Source: GCA-2729515 sp036336695
GTDB taxonomy: Bacteria > Myxococcota_A > UBA9160 > SMWR01
DNA length: 64,000 nucleotides
NCBI GenBank assembly: GCA_036336695.1
Contig: JAYZFQ010000084.1
Location: 1-64,000 of the forward strand
Direction: 5' to 3'
Shown: positions 32,609-40,209 of the stretch, in pieces
Position numbering within the stretch: position 1 is the first letter of the stretch
Layout: every line of letters begins with the position of its first letter
Program-made: the position numbers and the translations under genes
Notes under the pieces: model-generated
Told to the model about the DNA's origin: nothing
Seen by the model: only the letters and a program-made list of their open reading frames with translations
Databases searched by the model: none

Positions 32609-32653
32609 CAGTCGGTGCGCTCGGTATACTTCGGCTCTCCGGGAGACAGCGTT

Positions 32654-34402
32654 GTGAAGATTGCGTCCCGCGCGCGCGGGCTATTTGTCGCCAGTGTCGT
32701 GTGGGTCGGGGCTTGCGGTCCGGGCGCGCCGCCGCCCGAGGTCGAGGTTGTTGTCGTGGATTCCGTGCCGCGTCCTCTCGAAGAGCACACGGCGGAATTC
32801 GAGCAGCGCGTGTACGAGGTGACCGATGGCGTCCACGTCGCCGTCGGCTTTGGTCTCGCGAACTCGATCCTGGTCGAGGGCGACGATTGCGCCTTCGTCG
32901 TCGACGTCCTGGGAAGTATCGAGCGTGCCCGGGAGGTCCGCGCCGAGTTCGAGAAGATTACCGATAAGCCCATCGCGGCGTTGATCTACACCCACAACCA
33001 TGCCGACCACGTCTTCGGCGGACCGGGCTTCGTCGATCCGGACGCGGAGGTCGCGGTCTACGCCCATGCGGACACCGAGTTCTACATCGACCGCATGGTC
33101 AGCCGGATCCGACCGGTCATTGCGAAGCGCGGTGCCCGGATGTTCGGAAGCCATCTCCCCGATGAGGGGCCGGACCGCTTCGTGAACGCTGGCATCGGTC
33201 CGGCCCTGGAGATCGGGCCCGAGGGCGGAACCCTGGGCCTGCTGCGGCCCACGCAGACTTTCGAAGACACTCTCGCGGTCGAGATCTGCGGCGTGGAGGT
33301 GGAACTCGTTCACGCCCCGGGCGAAACCAACGATCAGCTCTTCGTGTGGCTGCCCGAGAAGCGCGTGCTCATGCCGGGGGACAACGTCTACCGCGCCTTT
33401 CCCAACCTGTACACGATCCGGGGCACGCTCTACCGGGACGTCATGGCCTGGGCGGACAGCATCGACGAGATGCGGGCGCGCCGCCCCGCGTTTCTCGTGC
33501 CCAGCCACACGCGGCCGGTCTCCGGGGAAGCGCGCATCGACTCGATCCTGCTCGCCTATCGCGACGCCATCCAGTACGTGCACGACCAGACGATTCGCGG
33601 CATCAACCGGGGTCTGACGCCCGACGAGCTCGTCGCCGAAATCGAGCTGCCCGAGGCCTTGCGCGATCACCCCTATCTACAGGAGTTCTACGGCACGGTG
33701 CCCTGGTCGGTGCGGTCCGTTTTCAACGGCTACCTGGGATGGTTCGATGGGGACACGGCGACCCTCGCCCCGGCCCATCCCCTCGAGCGCGCCGAGGGCT
33801 ACGCGGCCCTGGCCGGGGGACCCGACGCATTGCTCGCCGGCGCGCGCGACGCGATCGCCGAGGAGCGCTACGCCTGGGCCGCGGAACTCGCGACCCATGC
33901 TGCACGTCTGCGTCCCGACGACCCGGAACCGCGGCGGGTGAAGGCGCGGGCCCTCCGGGCCCTCGGGCAGCGCAGCATGAGTCCCAACGCGCGGAACTAT
34001 TACCTGACCCAGGCACTCGAACTGGAGGGTGCGGTCACCCTGCCCGCGGGTTCGGAGGTGGGCGAGGAACTCATGGAGCTGGTGCAGTCGATTCCAATCG
34101 AGAACTTCCTCGCCGCGATGCCGGTGAACCTCGATCCCGAAAAGGCAGGGGACGCCGAGTTGATCGTCGGGTTCGACTTCACGGATCTTGGCGCCGGCTA
34201 CGGGATTCACGTGCGCAACGGCGTTGCCGACCTGCAGCCGGGCTTTCCCGAAACGCCGGACCTGGCCCTTCGGCTGCCGTCGGGGCTGTGGAAGGAAATC
34301 GTGGTAGGCGCCCGGAACCCCGCGCTGGCATTCGTAGGAAGCGATGTCGAGGTGGAGGGCAGCACGCTCCAACTCATCCGGTTCCTCGGCTGGTTCCGCT
34401 AG
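32654..34402 (+). CDS. Alkyl/aryl-sulfatase-like metallo-beta-lactamase lipoprotein
   Basis: The 582-aa product starts at a GTG (32654) with GGGAGA upstream and has a lipoprotein signal ending WVGAC (C21). The MBL motif is THNHADHVFGG near residue 113; further ligands are in HAPGETND and MPGDN and in the PSHTRPV segment. An alpha-helical dimerisation domain (residues 350-450) and a C-terminal SCP2-like domain (GFDFTDLGAGYGIHVRNG) complete the SdsA1 architecture. These enzymes cleave alkyl sulfates such as detergents. The lipid anchor would place it in the periplasm, facing the substrate. The TatT-like gene follows. Confidence 0.88.
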   Translation: MKIASRARGLFVASVVWVGACGPGAPPPEVEVVVVDSVPRPLEEHTAEFEQRVYEVTDGVHVAVGFGLANSILVEGDDCAFVVDVLGSIERAREVRAEFEKITDKPIAALIYTHNHADHVFGGPGFVDPDAEVAVYAHADTEFYIDRMVSRIRPVIAKRGARMFGSHLPDEGPDRFVNAGIGPALEIGPEGGTLGLLRPTQTFEDTLAVEICGVEVELVHAPGETNDQLFVWLPEKRVLMPGDNVYRAFPNLYTIRGTLYRDVMAWADSIDEMRARRPAFLVPSHTRPVSGEARIDSILLAYRDAIQYVHDQTIRGINRGLTPDELVAEIELPEALRDHPYLQEFYGTVPWSVRSVFNGYLGWFDGDTATLAPAHPLERAEGYAALAGGPDALLAGARDAIAEERYAWAAELATHAARLRPDDPEPRRVKARALRALGQRSMSPNARNYYLTQALELEGAVTLPAGSEVGEELMELVQSIPIENFLAAMPVNLDPEKAGDAELIVGFDFTDLGAGYGIHVRNGVADLQPGFPETPDLALRLPSGLWKEIVVGARNPALAFVGSDVEVEGSTLQLIRFLGWFR

Positions 34403-34448
34403 GGCCCCGGGAAATCGCATGGGATTGCGAGACCTCTGAAGCGTCGTC

Positions 34449-35306
34449 GTGTCGCTCGTTTTCGTGGCGGGGCCCGCGGCTTTGGCGGACGGGCTGGGGG
34501 GGGGCCTCGAACGGGGAGACCGCGCCTACGCCGCCCGCGGCGTGGACAACGACGGCCGCGGTCGTGCGGCGCCCGATCGCATCGCGGTCGCGATCGAAGC
34601 CTACGAGGAGGCCCTGGCGGAAGACCCTGGAAACCTGGTTGCCCGCTGGAAAGCCATGGCGGCCCTGTACTTCGCTGGGGATTTCGCTGCGCCTGATGTG
34701 GAGGCGGCGCACGCCTTTTTCGAGCGGGGCCGGCTCCTGGGCGAGGACGGGATCGCGCGCGTGGCTCGGAGGCTCGACCTGGGCCGACCCCTCGTGGATC
34801 TCGACGCGGAAGTCATACGTGCCTCGGTACCGCGGGCGCTCGCGACCCCGGTCGGTCGGCTCTACTTCTGGGCGGCGATCAACTGGGGCGCCTGGACTCG
34901 GGAGGAGGGCTTCCTGCAGATCGTCCGCCAGGGCGTTGCCCGGCGGCTTCGCGACTACGCGAAGGTAAGCCTGGCGCTCGATCCGGCGATCTACCGCGGG
35001 GGGAGCCAGCGTTTGCTCGCACACATGCATGCGAATCTCCCCCGGGTTCCGTTCATCTCGGGGTGGGTCGACAGGGAGTTGGCCGTCGGGTTTGCCGACC
35101 AGGCCCTCATCGTTGCGCCGGACGACGTCGGCAACCGCGCGATCCTGGGGTTGGTTCTGCTGGACACGGTGCCCGCGCGGCGCGCCGAGGCGCTGTCGAT
35201 CCTGGCCGAAGTCGCGGAAGCGGCGCCTCGCGAACACCTGGTGGTGGAAGACCAGGCGACGCGCGAGATGGCGCGCAGGCGCCTCGCAGAGGAGCGCGCC
35301 GATTAG
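34449..35306 (+). CDS. TPR protein of TRAP-transporter T-component (TatT) type, with a damaged or unusual leader
   Basis: From the GTG at 34449 the product is 285 aa: a short hydrophobic leader (MSLVFVAGPAALADG), then TPR-like helices (AIEAYEEALAEDPGNLVARW), YFWAAINWGAWTR, SLALDPAIYRGG and ALIVAPDDVGNRA. The NWGAW plus repeated helix pattern resembles TatT, a trimeric periplasmic TPR scaffold. The leader lacks a basic start. An in-frame ATG at 34419 would give MGLRDL, then a TGA (34437), then SVVVSLVFVAG, a normal signal peptide apart from the stop. The gene may therefore be mutated, mis-sequenced or recoded. It follows the alkylsulfatase by 46 bases. Confidence 0.65.
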   Translation: MSLVFVAGPAALADGLGGGLERGDRAYAARGVDNDGRGRAAPDRIAVAIEAYEEALAEDPGNLVARWKAMAALYFAGDFAAPDVEAAHAFFERGRLLGEDGIARVARRLDLGRPLVDLDAEVIRASVPRALATPVGRLYFWAAINWGAWTREEGFLQIVRQGVARRLRDYAKVSLALDPAIYRGGSQRLLAHMHANLPRVPFISGWVDRELAVGFADQALIVAPDDVGNRAILGLVLLDTVPARRAEALSILAEVAEAAPREHLVVEDQATREMARRRLAEERAD

Positions 35307-35324
35307 CCCCCGGCACGGGCGGCC

Positions 35325-36293
35325 CTAGCGCTGGATCGTCAGGGCCTCGGCGGCGACGACCCCCCAGGACCCGTCCGGGTCGAACGCCTGGATCTTGTCG
35401 GCCAGTTGCGCGGTGTCGGGGCCGAGGTTCTTCTCGTAGACGATGCCCGTCTGGTTCACCAGGAACGTCATGACACCGGAAGCTCCGTACTGAGCCGGGC
35501 GGGCGATCAAGGCGAATCCGTTCGTCATGGCGCCGTCGACGACGTAGTCCATGGATCCGCCGTAAGCCTCGGGTCCTTGGGCGAGCAGGATGCGGTAGAC
35601 GTAGCCGTGGTAGGGCGTGTCGGGTCCCTGGCTCCCGGAGTAGCCCTCGGCGCGCGCGGCTGCGTAGAGTTCCCCCAGCGGGCTGGGAAGTTCGCCAGGG
35701 CCGACCTTCCAGAAAAGCCCGTCCTTTTTTCCAGGGGTACTGGTGAGGGTTCGCGCGTACTGGGGCGTTCCTCCCATCGGGTTTCGGGCGAAGTACTCGC
35801 GCTCGGCATCCACGAAGGCAAGGCTCGCCTGGATGGCACTGAATTCGTTGCGGCCGATCCGGCGGTTCAGCATCTCTTCGCGCCCGCTGGCGGTGTCGAA
35901 GCGCCAACCGTCGTTGCCCGGAACCAGCGGGATGGGAAAGGCCCAATTGCTCGCTCCGGCTTCGAGGATCTTGCTCCCCTCGTTTCCGGCCACCCACTGG
36001 TGCTTCTTTTCGTAGGCCGAGACGAACACCTTGCGCAGGTACGCGTCCGAGGTCGGATCGCCCGAGGACACGAGGGCGGCGGCATCGGTCCCGAAGATGG
36101 CGAGGAGCCGTTCCGTGTCGTTCGTTCGGGCCGCCTCGACGAGCGCTGCCCCTGCGCCCGCCGGCGATGCGAAGAGTTCGGGGCCGTGCGCGTCCGCGTG
36201 GGAAGCCACCGGTGCGAGCAAGACTGCAGTGGTCGCCAGGAATCGGGCGAGACTCGATCGCGCCTGGATCCGCGTCATCGGGGTTCCCTTCAT
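35325..36293 (-). CDS. DUF2950 protein, exported
   Basis: The 322-aa protein has a signal peptide (LARFLATTAVLLAPVASHADA). The mature protein carries the DUF2950 pattern: AALVEAARTNDTERLLAIFG, SGREEMLNRRIGRNE, QASLAFVDAEREYFARNP, then the YHGYVYRIL block and VVDGAMTNGFALIARP, ending PDGSWGVV. Function unknown. The first ATG (36293) overlaps the DUF3300 stop (ATGA); an ATG at 36278 with AAGGGAA upstream may be the main start. DUF2950 regularly follows DUF3300 in other genomes, and it does so here. Confidence 0.87.
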   Translation of the reverse strand: MKGTPMTRIQARSSLARFLATTAVLLAPVASHADAHGPELFASPAGAGAALVEAARTNDTERLLAIFGTDAAALVSSGDPTSDAYLRKVFVSAYEKKHQWVAGNEGSKILEAGASNWAFPIPLVPGNDGWRFDTASGREEMLNRRIGRNEFSAIQASLAFVDAEREYFARNPMGGTPQYARTLTSTPGKKDGLFWKVGPGELPSPLGELYAAARAEGYSGSQGPDTPYHGYVYRILLAQGPEAYGGSMDYVVDGAMTNGFALIARPAQYGASGVMTFLVNQTGIVYEKNLGPDTAQLADKIQAFDPDGSWGVVAAEALTIQR

Positions 36294-37519
36294 CGCCGTC
36301 GTCCTCCGCCAAAGTGCCGTCCGCCGCCTCGTCCTCCGCCCCAACCGCCGCCGCCGCCGCCGAAGCTGTCCCGGCTGGCGCGGCCGCGATTGGAATTGCG
36401 GCGCGCTTCAACGCCGTTGCCGGCGCCGCCGAACGCGCCGTCACCCCAGCGGGATTGCCCCTGCTGGCGCGCGCCCGCGCGGTTTTGCTCGAAGCCCCCT
36501 TGCCGGGTGTTGGCGCCTTCGCGCTTTCCCCCGAAACTTCCGCCGCCGGAACCCGCGCCCTTGAAGCGGTCGGCGTTGCCCTGGGCGATCTGCTGCCGCC
36601 CCTTCTCCGCGTGTCCGCGGAAGGAGTCTCGGGCCTTCTGTCTCTGGGCCGAATTGTCGCCGTATCTGTTCTGGAGGTTCCGGTCGCCGTACCCGACGCC
36701 CCTGCGGTGGGTGTTGTCGTGTTTCCAGGTGTTGTTGGTGATGTTGGTTCTGTTGAAATTGTTGTAACGGTTGACGTTGATGTTGACTTCGGACCGGCCC
36801 CAGTTGCAGTTGCCCCAGAGCGCAGCGCCGACGGCCATGCCCATGCCGAACGAGATTGCTGAAGACGCATACCGGTAGCCGGGGGGGTACCAGTAGAAGG
36901 GCGCGTAGGCGGGGTAGGGCCACACGCCGTACACGACCGTCGGGTTGTAGGTGGGGACGTAGACGACTTCCGGGTTTGCGGGCTGGATGATGATGGTCTG
37001 CGACTGGTTGCCTGTGGGTTTGTCCTCGACTGTCACGGTCTGCTGATCATTGCTCTTGAGGTTCCCGGCGTCCTCGGCGCGCTTTCGCAGCCCTTGGATT
37101 GCACTCATGACGTCCGATTGCTGTGCGAGGAACGCGTTGCCCAGTTGGGTGGTCCAGTCGAGCTTGTCGTTCATCATTTCCAGCGTCTGCGGAAACGCGG
37201 TGAGCGACTTCACGCTCGCGTCCCAGCTTTCTTTCTGGAGCGCGGCCTCGAGTTGCTTGCCTTCCAGCTTTGGGTTGGCCTTTACCCAGCGCGCGGCCTC
37301 GACGATTTCCAGGGGGTAGGTGGAGGCCATCAGCACCTGGGCGATCAGGGAATCCGGGTACAGGGCGATGGGAGCCACGAGTTGATCGAGCTGCTCCGTG
37401 GAGAGGGTCTTCGTGTCGCTCTTGGCCCCCTGCGCAGCCGGGATCCAGGCAAGCAGAGCCAGGAGAACCACGAGCGTGGGTTCTCCGAGAGAACGCATCG
37501 GGCTTCGGGTGCGGGTCAC
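36290..37519 (-). CDS. DUF3300 protein, exported, with Gly/Arg-rich tail
   Basis: The 409-aa protein has a signal peptide (LVVLLALLAWIPAAQG) and the DUF3300 core: LDQLVAPIALYPDSLIAQVL, PLEIVEAARWVKANP, MMNDKLDWTTQLGNAFLAQ, then the IIIQPANPEVVYVPTYNP strand with VVYGVWPYP. After a Trp-rich hydrophobic patch the last 130 residues are Asn-, Gly- and Arg-rich low complexity (FGGGGGGWGGGRGGGRHFGG). The family is envelope-associated with unknown role. The start is a GTG at 37519 with AGAGGA upstream, or the ATG at 37498. It is the first gene of the pair with DUF2950. Confidence 0.88.
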   Translation of the reverse strand: MTRTRSPMRSLGEPTLVVLLALLAWIPAAQGAKSDTKTLSTEQLDQLVAPIALYPDSLIAQVLMASTYPLEIVEAARWVKANPKLEGKQLEAALQKESWDASVKSLTAFPQTLEMMNDKLDWTTQLGNAFLAQQSDVMSAIQGLRKRAEDAGNLKSNDQQTVTVEDKPTGNQSQTIIIQPANPEVVYVPTYNPTVVYGVWPYPAYAPFYWYPPGYRYASSAISFGMGMAVGAALWGNCNWGRSEVNINVNRYNNFNRTNITNNTWKHDNTHRRGVGYGDRNLQNRYGDNSAQRQKARDSFRGHAEKGRQQIAQGNADRFKGAGSGGGSFGGKREGANTRQGGFEQNRAGARQQGQSRWGDGAFGGAGNGVEARRNSNRGRASRDSFGGGGGGWGGGRGGGRHFGGGRRR

Positions 37520-37791
37520 TGGGGTTCCTCTCCTCGCTTTTGACTCGGAAAGCTCGGCATTCGGTCGCGGCGTTCCGACGACTGCGCCGCCGGCGGCCGT
37601 CCATCGTGGAGCCTCCTATGACCGATCGGGAGACATTCTGTCAACTGCGTTCATTCCGTCTCGCGAAATCCCGGTTCGCCGTCGGGTCGGGACTCGGTAT
37701 TGCGGAGCCGATTTCGTCCACCGGGAACGCGCTGGGCCCGGCCGAGCAATGTGTGCGATTTTACGGGCGCTGCCAACGGGGTGACGCGCCG

Positions 37792-38469
37792 ATGAAGGAC
37801 GAATGGAAGCGGCTACTGGGTCAACTCGACGGGATCGAGGCGCGCCCGGCTCAGGCGCTGGAGTACGTGCGCGGGTGCGCCGAGCAGGGCGACGCCGCCA
37901 GCGTACTGGCCGCCCTGGATGAGTTCGCCGTCACCCAGGGCTTCCTGATGAACGTGGGCCCGGTGAAGGGCGTGCTCCTGGAGGAAGAGGCCGCCCGAGC
38001 GGGGACGGAAGCCCGTGTACTCGAACTCGGCGCCCATTGCGGCTATTCGGCAATCCTCCTGGCGCGACGGCTCGAGGGCAACGGGCGGCTGGTCTCCGTG
38101 GATTCGAGCCGGGTCTCCGTGGACGCGACCCTCGGAATCGTGGCGTTTGCCGGTCTGGCGGACCGTGTCGAAGTGCTGTGCGGAGACTCCACGCCGACGC
38201 TTCCATCGCTCGAGGGTCCCTTCGACTTCGTGTTCCTCGACCATTGGAAGGGTCTCTACCGGACGGACCTGGAGGCCATGGAGTCGGCCGGTCTCTTGCG
38301 CCCCGGGAGCGTTGTCTTCGCCGATAACGTCGGACCGATGTTCGGCGCTGACGAATACCTGGCCTATGTGCGCGACTGTGGCCGGTACGAAAGCCGCCAC
38401 CTGGTTTCGACCGTGGAATACACGGAGATCGAGGACGCCGTCGAAATCTCCACCTACCTCGGGCCCTGA
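37792..38469 (+). CDS. Catechol O-methyltransferase homologue
   Basis: The 225-aa protein follows animal COMT over its whole length: ALEYVRGCAEQGDAASVLAAL, FLMNVGPVKG, the SAM site LELGAHCGYSAILLAR, VFLDHWKGLY with the Mg2+-binding Asp at about 150 and the lysine (K153) that activates the catechol, and FADNVGPMFGADEYLAYVR. It should transfer a methyl group from S-adenosylmethionine to a catechol oxygen. The ATG at 37792 gives the normal family start; an upstream ATG at 37618 would add 58 unrelated residues. It is 6 bases from the TauE/SafE gene, so the two are probably cotranscribed. Confidence 0.85.
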   Translation: MKDEWKRLLGQLDGIEARPAQALEYVRGCAEQGDAASVLAALDEFAVTQGFLMNVGPVKGVLLEEEAARAGTEARVLELGAHCGYSAILLARRLEGNGRLVSVDSSRVSVDATLGIVAFAGLADRVEVLCGDSTPTLPSLEGPFDFVFLDHWKGLYRTDLEAMESAGLLRPGSVVFADNVGPMFGADEYLAYVRDCGRYESRHLVSTVEYTEIEDAVEISTYLGP

Positions 38470-38475
38470 GCCGCG

Positions 38476-39219
38476 GTGGCGCCACCCGTGTCTCTGCTTC
38501 CCGTTGACCCGGCGGAATTTTTGGTTGCGCTCGGGGTGGTGGTGCTCGGTTCTGCTGTCCAGGCGACCGTCGGTTTCGGCCTCGCCCTCATCGCGGCTCC
38601 CGTCTTGATGCTGATCCATCCAGCGTTCGTTCCAGGGCCGCTCATGGCGGCGGCGCTCGTCTTGGTCCTTTTGATGGCGTACCGGGATCACGATGCGATC
38701 GACTTTGCCGGACTGGGCTACGCCATGGCAGGTCGGGTCGTGGGAACGCTCGCGGCTGGGCTCTTTCTCGCCGTGGCTTCCATCGCGACCTTCAACCTCG
38801 TATTCGGGGGGCTGGTGCTGGCTGCGGCGCTCATCAGCGCTTTCGGTTTTCGCGTCACTCCGGGTCCCAGGAATACGACGATTGCGGGGGCGCTTTCCGG
38901 GTTGATGGGAACCATCTCCTCGATTGGCGGTCCGCCGATGGCGCTCCTCTACCAGGGCGCGGGCACGACCCGTCTCCGGGGAACCCTCGCAGGCTTCTTC
39001 ATCGCTGGCGGCGCATTCACACTCGGCGTTCTTGCCGTGGTGGGCCGCTTCGGCTGGGAGGAGTTGCGGCTGGCCGGACTCCTGGCGCCGGCCACGCTGG
39101 TGGGGTTCCTGCTCGCGCTACCCCTGCGCCGGCGGGTGTCCGAAGGCGCGGCGCGGCCCGTCATCATCGTGCTCTCTGCCGCTTGCGGTATCGCCGTATT
39201 GTGGCGGACGGTTGCCTAG
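38476..39219 (+). CDS. TauE/SafE family membrane exporter
   Basis: The 247-aa protein has about eight hydrophobic segments in two halves, each with the family's internal motif (AVQATVGFGLALIAAPVLM in the first, ISSIGGPPMALLYQG in the second). TauE/SafE proteins export sulfite, sulfoacetate or related organosulfur and organic anions. The GTG start at 38476 lies just after the COMT stop. A second family member is at 57007-57828. Confidence 0.87.
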   Translation: MAPPVSLLPVDPAEFLVALGVVVLGSAVQATVGFGLALIAAPVLMLIHPAFVPGPLMAAALVLVLLMAYRDHDAIDFAGLGYAMAGRVVGTLAAGLFLAVASIATFNLVFGGLVLAAALISAFGFRVTPGPRNTTIAGALSGLMGTISSIGGPPMALLYQGAGTTRLRGTLAGFFIAGGAFTLGVLAVVGRFGWEELRLAGLLAPATLVGFLLALPLRRRVSEGAARPVIIVLSAACGIAVLWRTVA

Positions 39220-39247
39220 CGGAAGCGTCGGGCCCGGTGGGTGGGCG

Positions 39248-39949
39248 TTACCGGGCGTTGCGAGAACGGCTGCGCCGAAGACCCGCGAGCGCGGTGATGC
39301 CCGCCGCGAGGAGCACGCCGGTTCCCGGTTCTGGAATCGGCACGGCCGCAGAGGCCTCGATGAAGTACGTGCCGAAGATGACCAGGCTCTCGGTTTCGCC
39401 GTAGGTTGCGCCATCGATCTGGTTGAGCGTGACCGAGTTGATTGTGACGGTGGAGGGAGTCGAGGAAACGACCCCCGTAAAGGATTGGACCGGAAAGGAG
39501 ATGCCGTTCCCCGACGTGGCCGGGTTGGTTCCGGTCGAATCGGTTGCCCCCCAGCTCCCGTCGACCGTGAGCGGCCCGGCGACACTGGTGTAGTGACTCG
39601 GGAGACCCGAGCCCAGCAGGGTGGAGAAGCTGGCGTCGCCCTCCAAGACGGCGCTTTCTACCGTGATGTTGTCGTAGCCCCCGAAGGGCGTGGTCAGGGC
39701 GATCGGAGTCGCAGAGATCGTGACCCGGATTGCCTCGATGCTGAGCGCCGCCGAGTCCAGGGTGATGCTGTCGCCGGTCAGGGAGACGTTCGGCGCGGAG
39801 CCAATCTGGGTTCCATCGGTCAGCTTGACGACGATATCGACGTACCCGGAATCGATGTCGTAGACCACCGGAACCGCGTTGGCGGTGCCTGCGAGCAGCA
39901 ATCCGAAGAAAAGGCCCGCCGCGGACCTCAACTTGTAGGGCAACGCCAC
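39248..39949 (-). CDS. PEP-CTERM sorting domain protein
   Basis: The 233-aa protein has a signal peptide (GLFFGLLLAGTANA), a Thr/Ser-rich beta domain with repeated strand patterns (LTGDSITLDSAALSI, STPSTVTINSVTLNQ) and a C-terminal PEP-CTERM tripartite tail: PEPGTGVLLAAG, a transmembrane helix and RRSRSRNAR. Exosortase cleaves such proteins near PEP and links them to the cell surface or exopolysaccharide. The start is a GTG at 39949 with AAGGGG upstream. No exosortase gene is in the window. Confidence 0.87.
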   Translation of the reverse strand: MALPYKLRSAAGLFFGLLLAGTANAVPVVYDIDSGYVDIVVKLTDGTQIGSAPNVSLTGDSITLDSAALSIEAIRVTISATPIALTTPFGGYDNITVESAVLEGDASFSTLLGSGLPSHYTSVAGPLTVDGSWGATDSTGTNPATSGNGISFPVQSFTGVVSSTPSTVTINSVTLNQIDGATYGETESLVIFGTYFIEASAAVPIPEPGTGVLLAAGITALAGLRRSRSRNAR

Positions 39950-40039
39950 GGAACCCCTTCCGTTTCACGCTCTCGACGGAGAACCGTTGAGAAGACAGCG
40001 GCACGAGAGTACTCCAGCGGACCCTGGAATGTTGAGGTT

Positions 40040-40066
40040 CTTGGGTTTTCGATGAGAAAACCCAGG
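40040..40066. terminator. Long hairpin downstream of the spermidine-synthase fusion gene
   Basis: TGGGTTTTC (40042-40050), loop GATGA, GAAAACCCA (40056-40064), extended by a wobble and one C-G pair to 40040-40066. It lies between the stop of the minus-strand gene (40210) and the start of the PEP-CTERM gene (39949). No T run follows. It may end the upstream transcript or act in the PEP-CTERM leader. Confidence 0.4.
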
Positions 40067-40209
40067 TTGCTTGCCCACCGGATTGCCGCGCTCCGAGCGG
40101 TCTCCTCCCGCACTCCATCGCCGACCCTCGCGCTTCGGCCGTGGGGATACGTCGCGTACCGGCTCGAGTCCGGGCGTGGGGCGCGGTGCGGTTGTCTGCT
40201 GAAACAGGT

